Origin: Helicobacter canadensis MIT 98-5491
GTDB lineage: Bacteria; Campylobacterota; Campylobacteria; Campylobacterales; Helicobacteraceae
DNA length: 64,000 bases
NCBI RefSeq assembly: GCF_000162575.1
Contig: NZ_CM000776.2
Location: 1,182,950-1,246,949 of the forward strand
Direction: 5' to 3'
Below, in pieces: positions 16,072 through 26,327 of this stretch. Every line of letters begins with the position of its first letter. Positions within the stretch are counted from its first letter, which is position 1. The translations under genes were made by a program, and so were the position numbers. Below the pieces are notes generated by a model, which saw only the letters and a list, made by a program, of their open reading frames with translations, was not told the DNA's origin and did no database searches.

Positions 16072-17493
16072 ATGTTTAGACGAATCCTTATTGCCAATCG
16101 TGGCGAAATTGCTATTCGTATTATTCGCGCTTGTAATGACTTAAATATCGAATCTGTAGCAATCTATTCTCACGCCGATAGAGATAGCTTACATGTCAAA
16201 ATGGCAACTCACACCTATGCTATTAGTGAAGATCCTATTAAAGGCTATTTAGATCCTGATAGAATCATCGAAGCAGCAAAAGCAACCGAATCAGAAGCTA
16301 TTCACCCAGGTTATGGTTTTTTGAGTGAAAATGCCCTTTTTGCAAAAAAAGTCAAAGAAGCAGGATTAGTATGGATTGGTCCAGAGAGTGAAGTTATTGC
16401 CAAAATGGGGGATAAGAATGCTGCAAGAAATCTAATGATACAAAATGGAATCCCTGTTGTCCCAGGCACAGAGCCACTTAACAAACTAAGCCTTTATGAA
16501 ATACAAAAAATTGCAAGAAAAATTGGCTATCCTGTCATACTTAAAGCAAGTAGCGGAGGGGGTGGCAGGGGAATTCGTGTCGTGCAAGAAGAAAGCGAAT
16601 TAGAAAATGCTTTTAATGCCTGCAAAAGAGAGGCTTTAACCTTTTTTAAAAATGATGATGTTTTTATGGAAAAATATATCCAAAATCCAAAACACATTGA
16701 ATTCCAGATTCTAGCAGATAATTATGGCAATGTCATTCACTTATTAGAACGCGACTGCTCTATTCAAAGGCGTCACCAAAAACTCATAGAAATTGCCCCC
16801 TGCCCTACTATGAGTGCTGATTTACGACGCCGAATGGGAGTGGTTGCTGTTGCTGCGGCTAAGGCTGCAAACTATACCAATGCGGGGACAATCGAATTTT
16901 TAATTGATGATTCGAATAATTTTTATTTTATGGAAATGAATACTAGAATCCAAGTTGAACACGGCGTAACAGAAGAAATCACAGGCTTAGATCTCATCGG
17001 AAGGCAAATTCGAATCGCTTATGGAGAAATTCTTGATTTAAGTCAAAATGACATTACCGCACAAGGATTTGCTATTGAAGCTAGAATTAATGCTGAAGAT
17101 GTGCATAATGATTTCATACCAAACCCTGGAACTATCACTGCTTATTACCCAGCACTTGGACCTTTTGTGAGGGTAGATAGCTATATTTATAAAGACTTTG
17201 TGATTCCTCCTTTTTATGATTCAATGATTGCCAAGCTCATCGTGCGTGCTACAAGCTATGATTTAGCTGTTAATAAACTCAAACGTGCTTTAAGCGAATT
17301 TAAAATCCGTGGCGTTAAAACCACAATCCCATTTTTAATTAACATTTGCAATGACAAAGATTTCAAACGCGGGATTTTTGACACTTCTTATTTGGAGAAC
17401 AAACTACCATCACTAATGCCACAAGAAACAAGCGATGAAAGTGATTTAGTAGCAGCTATTGCAGTGGCATTAACTAGTCAATTTGAAGAGTAA
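16072..17493 (+). CDS. pycA: Biotin carboxylase, pyruvate carboxylase subunit A type
   Basis: The 473-residue ATP-grasp enzyme carboxylates biotin with bicarbonate. It shows the N-terminal RRILIANRGEIAIRIIRAC, the glycine loop KASSGGGGRGIRVV, HIEFQILAD, ERDCSIQRRHQKLIEIAPCP and the active-site MEMNTRIQVEHGVTEEITG. The length and the C-terminal RGVKTTIPFL resemble PycA of two-subunit pyruvate carboxylases (as in Campylobacter) more than AccC, usually near 450 aa. No biotin carrier or pycB lies adjacent. ATG 16072 is preferred over 16060 because it begins the family motif and has GGGGG upstream. AccC remains an alternative. Confidence 0.85.
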   Translation: MFRRILIANRGEIAIRIIRACNDLNIESVAIYSHADRDSLHVKMATHTYAISEDPIKGYLDPDRIIEAAKATESEAIHPGYGFLSENALFAKKVKEAGLVWIGPESEVIAKMGDKNAARNLMIQNGIPVVPGTEPLNKLSLYEIQKIARKIGYPVILKASSGGGGRGIRVVQEESELENAFNACKREALTFFKNDDVFMEKYIQNPKHIEFQILADNYGNVIHLLERDCSIQRRHQKLIEIAPCPTMSADLRRRMGVVAVAAAKAANYTNAGTIEFLIDDSNNFYFMEMNTRIQVEHGVTEEITGLDLIGRQIRIAYGEILDLSQNDITAQGFAIEARINAEDVHNDFIPNPGTITAYYPALGPFVRVDSYIYKDFVIPPFYDSMIAKLIVRATSYDLAVNKLKRALSEFKIRGVKTTIPFLINICNDKDFKRGIFDTSYLENKLPSLMPQETSDESDLVAAIAVALTSQFEE

Positions 17494-17570
17494 AAGCTCT
17501 TTTAATAAAAGTAATTTTAAGTAATTTTATAGTAAAATTAACCCTTATTTTTACAAAAAGGCAATAACTT

Positions 17571-17705
17571 ATGAAAAGAACATATCAACCACACAACACA
17601 CCAAGAAAAAGAACACATGGTTTTCGCGTAAGAATGCAAACTAAGAATGGTAGAAAAGTTATCAATGCACGAAGAGCAAAAGGTAGAAAAAGATTAGCTG
17701 TTTAA
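17571..17705 (+). CDS. rpmH: 50S ribosomal protein L34
   Basis: The 44-residue basic protein [18 protein letters not shown]... ending in the KGRKRLAV tail is L34 at its usual length. An AAAAAGG site lies upstream. It heads the conserved rpmH-rnpA-yidD-yidC-jag-mnmE cluster. Confidence 0.97.
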   Translation: MKRTYQPHNTPRKRTHGFRVRMQTKNGRKVINARRAKGRKRLAV

Positions 17706-17726
17706 TCTCTACTTGGATTTTTAGTT

Positions 17727-18053
17727 TTGATCACTTTAAAAAGCAAAAAAGACTTTGACATTGTCTATAAAAGCCCCAAAAAATGGCATAATCCTTATTT
17801 TATTCTTTTTTTTAAAGAAAATCTCAAATCAAGTCGGATTGGCTTTTGTGTTTCCAAAAAAGTGGGTAATGCGGTTTGTAGAAATTTTGTCAAAAGACGC
17901 TTAAGAAATTTATATCGCAACTCAATGTCAAATCTCATCAGTGGCGATATGGTTTTATTGGCAAAAAGTGGGCTAGACAAAGCCCCCTATTCTACTTTAC
18001 AAAGTAGCTACAACCACGCATTGATGCGATTAAAATTACTCCAAACTGGGTGA
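17727..18053 (+). CDS. rnpA: Ribonuclease P protein component
   Basis: The 108-residue basic protein pairs with the M1-type RNA (encoded at 43656-43978 in this window) to remove 5' leaders from pre-tRNAs. The family signature is [20 protein letters not shown]. The start is TTG at 17727, 21 bp after rpmH. Its TGA overlaps the proposed GTG of yidD. The N-terminal [20 protein letters not shown] fits other RnpA proteins. Confidence 0.94.
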   Translation: MITLKSKKDFDIVYKSPKKWHNPYFILFFKENLKSSRIGFCVSKKVGNAVCRNFVKRRLRNLYRNSMSNLISGDMVLLAKSGLDKAPYSTLQSSYNHALMRLKLLQTG

Positions 18054-18442
18054 ATCCAAAAATGCTAAAACGCTTCTTTTTGTTTCTTATTTCTTTTTAT
18101 CAGCGTTATATTTCAACTTTGTTTGGTCCTAAATGCCGTTATTATCCTTCTTGCTCGGAATACTCTAAACAAGTTTTTGAATTTCAAAATCCTATTATTG
18201 CTTTTCTAAAAACTTTTTTAAGAGTTTTAAGCTGCAACCAATTCTTTCAAGGGGGCATTTCTTATCCAAAAATTCGCAAGGTTCTCCGCTATAGCTTTAT
18301 GCCACCCAAAACACCAAAATATTGGTTAATTCCTACAAAAGTTAAAAATTTTACTTTTAAGAATCTTCCTTGTGTAACCAGAGATTCTATACAAAATGTT
18401 TATATTATAAAAAATTTCTCAAAGGTTTCCCGTGCTCAATAA
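18050..18442 (+). CDS. yidD: Membrane protein insertion efficiency factor YidD
   Basis: The YidD signature is clear: [24 protein letters not shown], with [13 protein letters not shown] further on. YidD is a small amphipathic protein thought to help YidC-dependent insertion at the inner membrane. The 130-residue length is longer than the usual 70-115, due to a C-terminal tail after the conserved region. GTG at 18050 overlaps the rnpA stop codon; an ATG at 18062 is an alternative. It overlaps yidC by 11 bp. Confidence 0.92.
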   Translation: MNPKMLKRFFLFLISFYQRYISTLFGPKCRYYPSCSEYSKQVFEFQNPIIAFLKTFLRVLSCNQFFQGGISYPKIRKVLRYSFMPPKTPKYWLIPTKVKNFTFKNLPCVTRDSIQNVYIIKNFSKVSRAQ

Positions 18443-20042
18443 ACTTGATAATTTAAATTCGCAAACTCGTATCATCATAGCTGTTGTTTTAGCATTAGCT
18501 TTCTTTGTGCCTTATAGTTATTTTTATGCACCAAAACCACAAGAAAATAACGCCACTGCTACATCATCTATCCAAACCACGCAAAATCTCCCCATAACCC
18601 AAGAAGCCAAACCCAACCCCACTCAAGAATCAGCACAACTCTCTACCACACAAGAAATTATCACGACCATTAATGGAGAGAATTTTGAATACCAAATCGA
18701 TCGCTTAGGAAGAATTACGCAAGTTACTCTTAAAGAAGAAAAGTATCACAAGGACGCAAAAAATCTCGAGTTATTTAGTAACGATATTGCCAATCAAAAT
18801 AATCCAAAAATCTTAGAAATTCGTTTTGCTGATTCAATGCTTAATCAACAAGCCTTTAACACCCCTTATCAAACAAGCGCTACAAATATTGAGCTAAAAG
18901 ACAAGCCGCAATCTCTCACACTCACGCAAAAACTAGAAAATTTTACACTTACAAAAACCATCACATTTCACCCCAATGGACTCTATGAAGTCAAAGTAGA
19001 AATTCCACAAAATTACACTTACTTTATCTCTCCTGGTATGCGTCCAAGTGCTGAAAATGATTCTTATGTTTTTAAAGGCGTTATCATCAAAGAGCAAGAT
19101 GGAACCATTACTACTATTGAAGATGGCGATTCTAGCGGACAAAGCAACTTTACTAATTCAAGTATCCTAGCTGCTGTAGATAGATATTACACCACTTTAT
19201 TCTTTAGTCAATCTAACAATCTTAATGCAATAGTTTTAAGCAACGCCGAAGAAAATCCAATGCCTTTTTTAAGTGCTAATGGAAATATTGAGCTATCTGG
19301 CTACATTGGACCTAAAGATTATCGGCTCTTAGAAAGCATTAATCCAAATCTTACCGAAGTGGTTGAGTATGGAATCATTACTTTTTTTGCAAAACCACTC
19401 TTTTTGCTTTTAGAAACCCTTTATGATTGGTGTGGAAATTGGGGATGGGCAATTATCTTATTAACACTTATTGTTCGTGTAGTGCTTTATCCTTTGACTT
19501 ACAAAGGAATGGTTTCTATGCAAAAACTCAAAGAGCTTGCTCCAAAAATGAAAGAGATTCAGCAAAAATACAAAGGTGAGCCACAAAAACTCCAAGTCCA
19601 TATGATGGAACTTTACAAAAAACACGGAGCCAATCCAATGGGAGGATGCCTACCACTTCTTCTACAAATGCCTGTATTTTTTGCAATTTACCGCGTTTTA
19701 TACAATGCAATTGAACTAAAAGGAGCTGCTTGGTTGCTTTGGATTCAAGATTTATCCGTTATGGATCCTTATTTTGTTTTACCAATTCTTATGGGTATTA
19801 CTATGTATCTACAACAACATTTAACCCCAACAACTTTTAATGATCCCATACAAGAAAAAATCTTTAAATTCTTACCACTTATCTTTACCATTTTCTTTGT
19901 GACTTTCCCTTCTGGATTAGTGCTTTATTGGTTTGTTAATAATATCTTCTCAATCTTACAACAATTACTTATCAACAAAGCCCTTGAACGAAAGAAAGCA
20001 AGAGAAATTGCCGAACACAAAAAGCACAAGGTTGAAAAATGA
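18432..20042 (+). CDS. yidC: Membrane protein insertase YidC
   Basis: The 536-residue inner-membrane insertase has an N-terminal anchor (IIIAVVLALAFFVPYSYFY), a large periplasmic domain to about residue 320, and the conserved hydrophobic core from WGWAIILLTLIVRVVLYPLTYK through MQKLKELAPKMKEIQQKYK, GGCLPLLLQMPVFFAIYRVL and GLVLYWFVNNIFSILQQLLI. The start is GTG at 18432 with AAAGG upstream. Its stop overlaps the jag start by ATGA. Neighbours are the usual partners. Confidence 0.97.
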   Translation: MLNKLDNLNSQTRIIIAVVLALAFFVPYSYFYAPKPQENNATATSSIQTTQNLPITQEAKPNPTQESAQLSTTQEIITTINGENFEYQIDRLGRITQVTLKEEKYHKDAKNLELFSNDIANQNNPKILEIRFADSMLNQQAFNTPYQTSATNIELKDKPQSLTLTQKLENFTLTKTITFHPNGLYEVKVEIPQNYTYFISPGMRPSAENDSYVFKGVIIKEQDGTITTIEDGDSSGQSNFTNSSILAAVDRYYTTLFFSQSNNLNAIVLSNAEENPMPFLSANGNIELSGYIGPKDYRLLESINPNLTEVVEYGIITFFAKPLFLLLETLYDWCGNWGWAIILLTLIVRVVLYPLTYKGMVSMQKLKELAPKMKEIQQKYKGEPQKLQVHMMELYKKHGANPMGGCLPLLLQMPVFFAIYRVLYNAIELKGAAWLLWIQDLSVMDPYFVLPILMGITMYLQQHLTPTTFNDPIQEKIFKFLPLIFTIFFVTFPSGLVLYWFVNNIFSILQQLLINKALERKKAREIAEHKKHKVEK

Positions 20043-20734
20043 AAAAAATAGAAGCAGCTACCCTTGAAGATGCTTTAATTGAAGCTTCTAAGCTTTTTAA
20101 TTGCTCTATTGTGGATTTAGAATATGAAATCATCCAAAATCCCCAAAAAGGATTCTTAGGTTTTGGCAAAAAAAACGCCATTATCTGTGCTCAACCCAAA
20201 ACAAAACAAACTCCAATTGAGCAAACTCCAACACCAAAAACCCAAGCAATCTCACAAAAAGAATCCCCAAAAGACTTAAATCAAATCTCCATACAAGTTC
20301 AAAAAGAATTACAAGAATTACTCCAACTCCTTCCTTATAGCATCAATGAAGTTATCGTAAAACCCTATGATGAGAATACCTTGTATATCAAAATTGATGG
20401 AGAAGATTCTGCCTTATTAATTGGCAAAGAAGGTTACCGCTACAAAGCTTTCTCCTATCTTATCTTTAATTGGATTAATCATATCTATGGTTTAATGGTA
20501 AGATTAGAAATCGCCGAATTTCTTAAAAACCAAGAAGAAATGATTGCTAATCATCTCATACCCGTTATTGAAAATATTAAAACCTATGGAAAGGCTCAAA
20601 CAAAACCATTAGATGGTGTTTTAGCACACATTGCACTCAAACAATTAAGAGAACAATTCCCAGACAAGTATATTTCTTTTAGAATTAATCAAGAAGGGCA
20701 AAAGTATATCATCATCAATGAATTCCAACATTAA
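20039..20734 (+). CDS. jag: Jag/KhpB RNA-binding protein
   Basis: The 231-residue protein has the N-terminal Jag domain (KKIEAATLEDALIEASKLF, then NPQKGFLGFGKKNA), a Q/P/T-rich linker, a KH-like domain (LYIKIDGEDSALLIGKEGYR) and a C-terminal R3H-like region, although the R3H motif itself is weak (ISFRINQEGQKYIII). It probably binds RNA. It overlaps yidC by 4 bp and mnmE by 17 bp, so it is translationally coupled on both sides. Confidence 0.88.
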   Translation: MKKIEAATLEDALIEASKLFNCSIVDLEYEIIQNPQKGFLGFGKKNAIICAQPKTKQTPIEQTPTPKTQAISQKESPKDLNQISIQVQKELQELLQLLPYSINEVIVKPYDENTLYIKIDGEDSALLIGKEGYRYKAFSYLIFNWINHIYGLMVRLEIAEFLKNQEEMIANHLIPVIENIKTYGKAQTKPLDGVLAHIALKQLREQFPDKYISFRINQEGQKYIIINEFQH

Positions 20735-22103
20735 TCAAACCATAGTTGCTCCAGCCACCACTTATGGAAAGTCCTCTCTCAATGTCATTAGACTAAGCGG
20801 ACAAGATTCTCTTCTTATTGCCTCCAAACTTGCAAAAGTAAATCCAAATCATTTTAAAGTTCGCTATGCCAAGCTTACTAAAATTTATTTTCAAAATGGT
20901 GAATTACTTGATGAATGTATTTTAATTTATTTCAAAGCACCTCATAGCTACACCACTGAAGATGTGATTGAATTCCAATGCCACGGCGGCACCTTTATTG
21001 CCCAAAGTATTTTAGAAGAATGCATCAAGCTTGGTGCGAGATTAGCTAAACCTGGAGAATTCACCAAACGCGCCTTTTTAGGTGGCAGAATCGATCTAAG
21101 TCAAGCTCAAGCTATCGCCAAGCTCATTGAATCTTCAAATGCCAACGCACACAAAATGTTAATGCGTCATTTAAATGGCGAGATGTATAGTTTTTGTGAA
21201 AATTTACGCAAAAATCTCCTTACACTCTTAGCTCATAGCGAAGTTTTTATTGATTATGCCGATGAAGCATTACCACAAGATTTAATGGAAAATCTCCTAA
21301 ATAGGCTTGATTCCACGCTACAAACTCTTCAAAATCTTTTAGAGCAATCCATACAAAAAAAATCCCTTTTTGAAGGTTATAGACTTTGTATTATCGGAAA
21401 ACCCAATGTAGGCAAGAGTTCTCTACTTAACGCACTTTTGCACGAAGATCGTGCTATTGTTAGTGATATTGCAGGAACAACACGCGATAGCATTGAAGAA
21501 AATTTTCTTTTAGAAGGGCATTTATTGCGTCTCATTGACACAGCAGGAATCCGACAAAGCCAAGACATAATTGAAACCAAAGGCATTGAACGAAGTTTGC
21601 AAAAAGCAGAACAAAGCGATATTTTAATCGCCCTTTTTGATAGTAGTCGCCCCCTAGAAGAAGAAGATTTAAAAATAATAGAAATCCTAAAAACCTACCA
21701 AGATTCCAAAAAAATCATCGTTTTATTAAACAAAACAGATTTAAAGGGAAGCTTTGATACCCAAATCCTAGCCCCCTTTAATCCCCTTAATTTATGCCTT
21801 AAAGACGATAATTTAGCTTCTAACAATTCCTTATTATCTCATTTTAAAAACCATCTTATCTCACTGCTTAATTCTCAAGAAAGCTCACAAATGCTACTTC
21901 TAGTCTCACAATATCAATTCCAAGCTATTCAAGCTTGCATTCAAGCTCTCTATGATTCAAAACTTCCATTAGAAAATGGCGAACTAGAACTTTTTAGCTT
22001 TCATATTAACGAAGCTCTAAAAGCTTTAGCCTCCATCACAAAGCCCTATGAATATTCTCAAATGCTTGATGTGATGTTTAGCGATTTTTGCCTTGGCAAA
22101 TAA
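20718..22103 (+). CDS. mnmE: tRNA modification GTPase MnmE
   Basis: The 461-residue GTPase works with MnmG to place the aminomethyl-type modification on U34 of tRNAs. The N-terminal folate-binding domain begins TIVAPATTYGKSSLNVIRLSG. The G domain has G1 GKPNVGKSSLL, G2/G3 DIAGTTRDSIEE and DTAG, and G4 NKTD. The C-terminal CLGK is the family's C-[ILV]-G-K tail. It closes the rpmH-to-mnmE cluster; a minus-strand membrane gene converges on it 26 bp later. Confidence 0.97.
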   Translation: MNSNINQTIVAPATTYGKSSLNVIRLSGQDSLLIASKLAKVNPNHFKVRYAKLTKIYFQNGELLDECILIYFKAPHSYTTEDVIEFQCHGGTFIAQSILEECIKLGARLAKPGEFTKRAFLGGRIDLSQAQAIAKLIESSNANAHKMLMRHLNGEMYSFCENLRKNLLTLLAHSEVFIDYADEALPQDLMENLLNRLDSTLQTLQNLLEQSIQKKSLFEGYRLCIIGKPNVGKSSLLNALLHEDRAIVSDIAGTTRDSIEENFLLEGHLLRLIDTAGIRQSQDIIETKGIERSLQKAEQSDILIALFDSSRPLEEEDLKIIEILKTYQDSKKIIVLLNKTDLKGSFDTQILAPFNPLNLCLKDDNLASNNSLLSHFKNHLISLLNSQESSQMLLLVSQYQFQAIQACIQALYDSKLPLENGELELFSFHINEALKALASITKPYEYSQMLDVMFSDFCLGK

Positions 22104-22128
22104 GGCTTTAGCTATAATCCAACTAATC

Positions 22129-22671
22129 CTAGCTTTTAGTTTTTAAAAATCCAAATTGCAACACCAAAACCACTACAATATTTGCTAGAATCAATCCACT
22201 AAAGAATCCAACAAAATCTAACCAGCCTTTTTTTAAAAAGATTAAAAACAAAACAACAAAGAGTGCATACGCTAATAATCTCAAAGGCAAAAAAAACATT
22301 TTAAATCCAACCTTACTAGCATCTTTACTAAACCCACGCCAAAATTTTCGCCCCTTTTGTTTGCATTCTTTTACAAACTCTTCTTCAGAGATTTGAGGCG
22401 CATTTTCATCCCAAAACTCTTCTTCCTTGTCTTCTTTACTTTGATAGAGATTTGCCAATGCTTCTAATTCTTCTTTAGATGATCCTCTAATAAGTCGAGA
22501 AATTTTATTTTTTTGAGCTAGACAAGTAAAACCCACAATCACAAGAAAAGAAAGAAAAGCAAAAATAAAACTAAGTGCAAAAAGCCTACCCCAAAAAATA
22601 GCAGCCAAACTTCCACTCACTATCAAGACTCCAACAAGCACAAAAACTTGTGTCCTAATCCTCATCATCAT
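22129..22671 (-). CDS. Conserved membrane protein of unknown function
   Basis: The roughly 180-residue protein has two hydrophobic segments at the N-terminus (VFVLVGVLIVSGSLAAIFW and a following one), an acidic cytoplasmic stretch (QSKEDKEEEFWDENAP) and two more near the C-terminus. No motif identifies it. Several in-frame ATGs (22692, 22671, 22668, 22665) could start it and none has a strong ribosome-binding site; I use 22671. It overlaps the AtpI-like gene and so is probably coupled to it. Confidence 0.6.
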   Translation of the reverse strand: MMMRIRTQVFVLVGVLIVSGSLAAIFWGRLFALSFIFAFLSFLVIVGFTCLAQKNKISRLIRGSSKEELEALANLYQSKEDKEEEFWDENAPQISEEEFVKECKQKGRKFWRGFSKDASKVGFKMFFLPLRLLAYALFVVLFLIFLKKGWLDFVGFFSGLILANIVVVLVLQFGFLKTKS

Positions 22672-22951
22672 CCCATTTACTTTGATAAGCATATTTTGGA
22701 TCTTTACTTAGCTCATCTAGCTCCCTTTTTTGTCTTTTATAAGCTTTATATACATTTAAAATAGCCGCCAAAACACCCCAAATAACCCCAAGCCAAAAAA
22801 GCCACCGATAGCCAAATAAAGCCTCCAATCCATAACCAATCCCAACCCCAATAAGCACCGCCACCACCATTGAGATTCCAAGAGTAGCGTTAGAATACGC
22901 TAGTATCGCATCATTATACTTTGGTTTTTGAGTAGAATCTTTATTTTCCAT
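22655..22951 (-). CDS. AtpI/AtpZ-like small membrane protein
   Basis: The 98-residue protein has two transmembrane segments joined by a short loop: [18 protein letters not shown] and [22 protein letters not shown], the layout of the AtpI/AtpZ (F1F0-ATPase gene 1 or Q) family. The hydrophilic tail ends DDDED. The ATG at 22951 has AGG five bases upstream and overlaps the hemL 3' end by 11 bp; a GTG at 22957 is less likely. No ATP synthase genes are near, so a role in that complex is not supported by context. Confidence 0.7.
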   Translation of the reverse strand: MENKDSTQKPKYNDAILAYSNATLGISMVVAVLIGVGIGYGLEALFGYRWLFWLGVIWGVLAAILNVYKAYKRQKRELDELSKDPKYAYQSKWDDDED

Positions 22952-24260
22952 ATGCACCTATCTCTAAAAACACCTCTTTGGCTTTACTTAAAACTTCATC
23001 AATCATTACTTCATTCATTCCCACACAAATAAAGCCTGTCTCAAACTGCGAAGCAGCAAAATACACTCCCTTTTCCAACATTCCTTGATGAAACTTTCCA
23101 AACAATTCCGTATCGCTCTTTAGCGCATCTTCAAAGTTTTCTACTGGATTTTGGTTAAAGAAAAATCCAAACATACTTCCCCTTACACAAGTTTGAAGAG
23201 TGATTCCAAATTTAGCTGCAATATTCTTTAATCCTTCAGTTAATCGCAAAGCAAGTAATTCTAACTCATTATAAATTTCTGGATTATTTTTTAGCTTTTT
23301 TAAAGCCACAAGCCCTGCACTCATTGCTACTGGATTCCCACTTAATGTGCCTGCTTGATACACGCTACCTTGAGGCGAAAGAAGATTCATAATCTCCGAT
23401 CTTCCACCAAAAGCTCCAACTGGCATTCCCCCTCCAATCACTTTTCCAAAAGTTACTAAATCCCCATTCACTCCATAAAAATTTTGAGAACCATTTAATG
23501 AAGCCCTAAATCCACTCATCACTTCATCTAAGATTAAAACAATCCCCTCTTGCTTACAAAGCCTCTCCAAAGATTCTAAAAATTCTTTTTTAGCAGGAAC
23601 TAACCCCATATTTCCTGCAATAGGCTCTAAAATTACACACGCTATACCTTTGCCCTTTTGTTTGCTAATTTGAATACAAGATTCTACACTTTGAATATCA
23701 TTATATCGCGCAACTAAAGTATGCTTAGTAAAATCCTCAGGCACACCAGGAGAACTTGGCGAACCAAAAGTTGCCAATCCACTTCCCGCACTCACAAGCA
23801 AAGAATCGCTATGCCCATGATAGCAACCCTCAAACTTAATAATATCATCTCTTTTTGTATAAGCCCTAGCTAGTCTAATAGCACTCATTGTCGCTTCAGT
23901 GCCACTTGAAACAAAACGAATCTTATCAATTCCTTCATAAATTGAAATCACTTCTTTAGCTAAAGCTGTTTCCAAAGTCGTTGGAGCCCCAAAGGATAAG
24001 CCTTTTTTGATTGTTTCTATCACAACAGCCTCAATCTCTTTATCACAATGCCCAAAAATCAAAGGTCCCCAACTTTGGACAAAATCAATGTAAGTGTTAT
24101 TATCCTCATCAATCAAATAAGGACCTTCTCCTCTTTTAATAAAAGGAGGTGTGCCACCCACACTTTTAAATGCTCTAACAGGAGAATTCACTCCACCTGG
24201 AATCACCTGTTTTGCTTCATTAAAGTCATTAATACTATTTAAATGATTTAAAATTTCCAT
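22941..24260 (-). CDS. hemL: Glutamate-1-semialdehyde 2,1-aminomutase
   Basis: This 439-residue PLP enzyme converts glutamate-1-semialdehyde to 5-aminolevulinate for heme. Signatures are [41 protein letters not shown], the aspartate region [10 protein letters not shown] and the PLP lysine in [19 protein letters not shown]. Length is normal. Heme is needed in quantity for the NrfHA cytochromes encoded at 39031-41404. It is 10 bp downstream of the GspS-like gene. Confidence 0.97.
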   Translation of the reverse strand: MEILNHLNSINDFNEAKQVIPGGVNSPVRAFKSVGGTPPFIKRGEGPYLIDEDNNTYIDFVQSWGPLIFGHCDKEIEAVVIETIKKGLSFGAPTTLETALAKEVISIYEGIDKIRFVSSGTEATMSAIRLARAYTKRDDIIKFEGCYHGHSDSLLVSAGSGLATFGSPSSPGVPEDFTKHTLVARYNDIQSVESCIQISKQKGKGIACVILEPIAGNMGLVPAKKEFLESLERLCKQEGIVLILDEVMSGFRASLNGSQNFYGVNGDLVTFGKVIGGGMPVGAFGGRSEIMNLLSPQGSVYQAGTLSGNPVAMSAGLVALKKLKNNPEIYNELELLALRLTEGLKNIAAKFGITLQTCVRGSMFGFFFNQNPVENFEDALKSDTELFGKFHQGMLEKGVYFAASQFETGFICVGMNEVMIDEVLSKAKEVFLEIGAYGK

Positions 24261-24270
24261 AAACTGCCCT

Positions 24271-25443
24271 TTATTTTATTTTATGGGAGACAAATTTTGA
24301 CATATTATCCAAAATCTCTCCACCTTTTCTAAATCCTAATGCACAAGCTTCATACGCATAAAAAACATTGGCTTGATAAAAACTTCCATTGTGCTGATTT
24401 AGCAAAGCATATTCTTGATAAATCTCAGGATAATTTCCATAATTTCCACTATTTTGCACCAAAGCATTACCCTTTGAATCAAGAATACTCACGCTCTCAC
24501 CTTCCCTACCAAAAGCGTGTTTTTTTACTTGTTTTTTGCCAACCAAAGGTTCATAAGAAGTCTCTAACAATAAAGGATGGTTAGGGAATAAATCCCACAA
24601 AATCTTAAGCATTCTTTTACTTTGAAACATTAATGTGTAAGCAGGATTTAAAAAAATAGTATTTTTATTGCGTATCATTGCTGTAATAAGATTAGCCAAA
24701 TCAGGCTCATCAATGGCAATACTTTCCCAAGGAATCAATTTAAACCAAAATTCATAATTTTCACCATTAAAACTTAAACCGGCATTTTCATCTAAATGTG
24801 CTTCATGTGCATAACAAAAATTTGTCCCAAACCCAGCTTCTTTAGCAATAACTTCAAGCAATCGTGTCGTTCTCTCTTCTTCATCACTTCCTTGTATGCT
24901 AGAAAAAAGTATCTTCCACCCCTCATAAACTTTATTAAAATTTGAAATATCATCACCCAAAGTAATCATTCGCTTAAAATTATCACCCAATGATTCATAT
25001 AAACTATTAAATTGCAAAGATTCTTTAAAGCCATTTTTCTTAAGTAAAGCCCACTGAATAATCGCACTTTCATAAACCATAGTTGGAGTATCTGCATTGA
25101 ATTCTAGTAACTTAATAGGTGTTCCATCAAGCCCACCTGCTAAATCAAACCGCCCATATAAATGCCAATGCACTTCCTCTTCCCAACTCATTTGAATCGC
25201 TTCTACTAAATTAAAGGGAATTCCAAGCTCAAAAAATAAATCATTATCAATCACATATTGACCTGCTTCTACATACATATCATATAGCTCATTGACAGCA
25301 TCATAATAATTTTGTGCTTCTTGCTCACTTAACACAACAATTTCATCGCTCACATAAGGCGTCTCATCAACATCGGTATGCCAATTAAGACCTAAATCCT
25401 CCAAATCCTCATTGCTTAGTGGCGTTGCTTTGATAATTTCCAT
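24271..25443 (-). CDS. Glutathionylspermidine synthase-family ATP-grasp protein
   Basis: The 390-residue protein matches the C-terminal ATP-grasp amide-ligase domain of glutathionylspermidine synthase and the E. coli YgiC/YjfC proteins: [52 protein letters not shown] and the C-terminal [33 protein letters not shown]. The amidase half of GspS is absent, so the true substrate is unknown. The last codons of the lipoprotein gene upstream supply its GGAGGATAAAA ribosome-binding site, which implies tight coupling with that gene. Confidence 0.88.
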   Translation of the reverse strand: MEIIKATPLSNEDLEDLGLNWHTDVDETPYVSDEIVVLSEQEAQNYYDAVNELYDMYVEAGQYVIDNDLFFELGIPFNLVEAIQMSWEEEVHWHLYGRFDLAGGLDGTPIKLLEFNADTPTMVYESAIIQWALLKKNGFKESLQFNSLYESLGDNFKRMITLGDDISNFNKVYEGWKILFSSIQGSDEEERTTRLLEVIAKEAGFGTNFCYAHEAHLDENAGLSFNGENYEFWFKLIPWESIAIDEPDLANLITAMIRNKNTIFLNPAYTLMFQSKRMLKILWDLFPNHPLLLETSYEPLVGKKQVKKHAFGREGESVSILDSKGNALVQNSGNYGNYPEIYQEYALLNQHNGSFYQANVFYAYEACALGFRKGGEILDNMSKFVSHKIK

Positions 25444-25445
25444 TT

Positions 25446-26078
25446 TTATCCTCCAAATGCACTTGAAGAGCTGCTAGAGCGATTCTGAGTTGTGCTAGTG
25501 TTATTTGGAGAATAAAATCCACTACGACCTGCACTACTTGTAGCACTTGTAGCACTACGATTAAAAGAATTTTGCGAACGCTCATAAGCTTGTGGAGTTT
25601 TGTAACTTGTTCTTTGTTGAGCTTGATAGTTTTGATTATTAAAAAGCTTACTTCCAATCCAACTCCCCAAAATAGCCCCTGCTGCACTTGCTAAAATCGT
25701 TTCACCAAGGGATAATCCAGCTCCTGTTGGGTTTGTAAGCTGCGAAGTGCCTGCATCGATTTTTTTTGATTCTTCTGCTATGATTTTATCAATTTCTTCT
25801 TGACTTAAAATCCGCTCATTTCCATCAGCTTCTCTCAAAATCACACGCGTTGTATTACTTGGAGTTTCTTCTAAAATTTTATAAGTTCCATCGCTTTGTT
25901 GCTCAATGGTTACTGTCGCCCCATTTTTAGTCGCTTGTTCCAAACCTCCAGCGTTATTAGAATTTTGCGATCCACTATCACAGCCTACCAATGCTAAAAT
26001 CGCTACCAACCCCAAGCCACTTTTACTAAAAACACCTACAATTTTGGGATCTGATATTTTTTTTAAAAACTTTTTCAT
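25446..26078 (-). CDS. UPF0323-family lipoprotein
   Basis: The 210-residue lipoprotein has a lipobox at LVGC (Cys33), after a rather long N-terminus of [17 protein letters not shown] middle part (about 45-100) precedes a glycine-rich hydrophobic stretch [17 protein letters not shown] and a Ser/Asn/Thr-rich tail ending [10 protein letters not shown]. This is the UPF0323 family found in Campylobacter and Helicobacter, where it also adjoins a GspS-like gene. A -10 TATAAT lies at 26119-26124. The function is unknown. Confidence 0.88.
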   Translation of the reverse strand: MKKFLKKISDPKIVGVFSKSGLGLVAILALVGCDSGSQNSNNAGGLEQATKNGATVTIEQQSDGTYKILEETPSNTTRVILREADGNERILSQEEIDKIIAEESKKIDAGTSQLTNPTGAGLSLGETILASAAGAILGSWIGSKLFNNQNYQAQQRTSYKTPQAYERSQNSFNRSATSATSSAGRSGFYSPNNTSTTQNRSSSSSSAFGG

Positions 26079-26118
26079 TATTCTAAAAACTCCTTAATTT
26101 TCACAAATTTTAAAAGAG

Positions 26119-26124
26119 ATTATA
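26119..26124 (-). promoter_or_regulatory. -10 element of UPF0323 lipoprotein operon
   Basis: The minus strand reads GTGTATAATC, giving a perfect TATAAT 41 bp before the lipoprotein ATG. It would drive lipoprotein, GspS-like gene and possibly hemL. No clear -35 was seen. Confidence 0.5.
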
Positions 26125-26327
26125 CACATAAGAAAATAAAAATGCCCTTGAAAAATTGTGCTATTTCTCTTTAGATTTAACTTTACACACTTAGCCATAA
26201 CTTCCTAACAAAATCTTAAAAATTTAAAAAATACCATACATTATGTAACTAACTTTTTTATAAAAGTTTAAGTTTCAATTAAATAATATTTAGCGTTTAT
26301 TTAAAAATTTTATTTTAAGGAAACATA

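Noticed and set aside
17494-17800. Possible chromosome origin beside rpmH-rnpA
   Set aside because: In many bacteria dnaA and oriC adjoin rpmH, but there is no dnaA gene and no DnaA-box cluster here.
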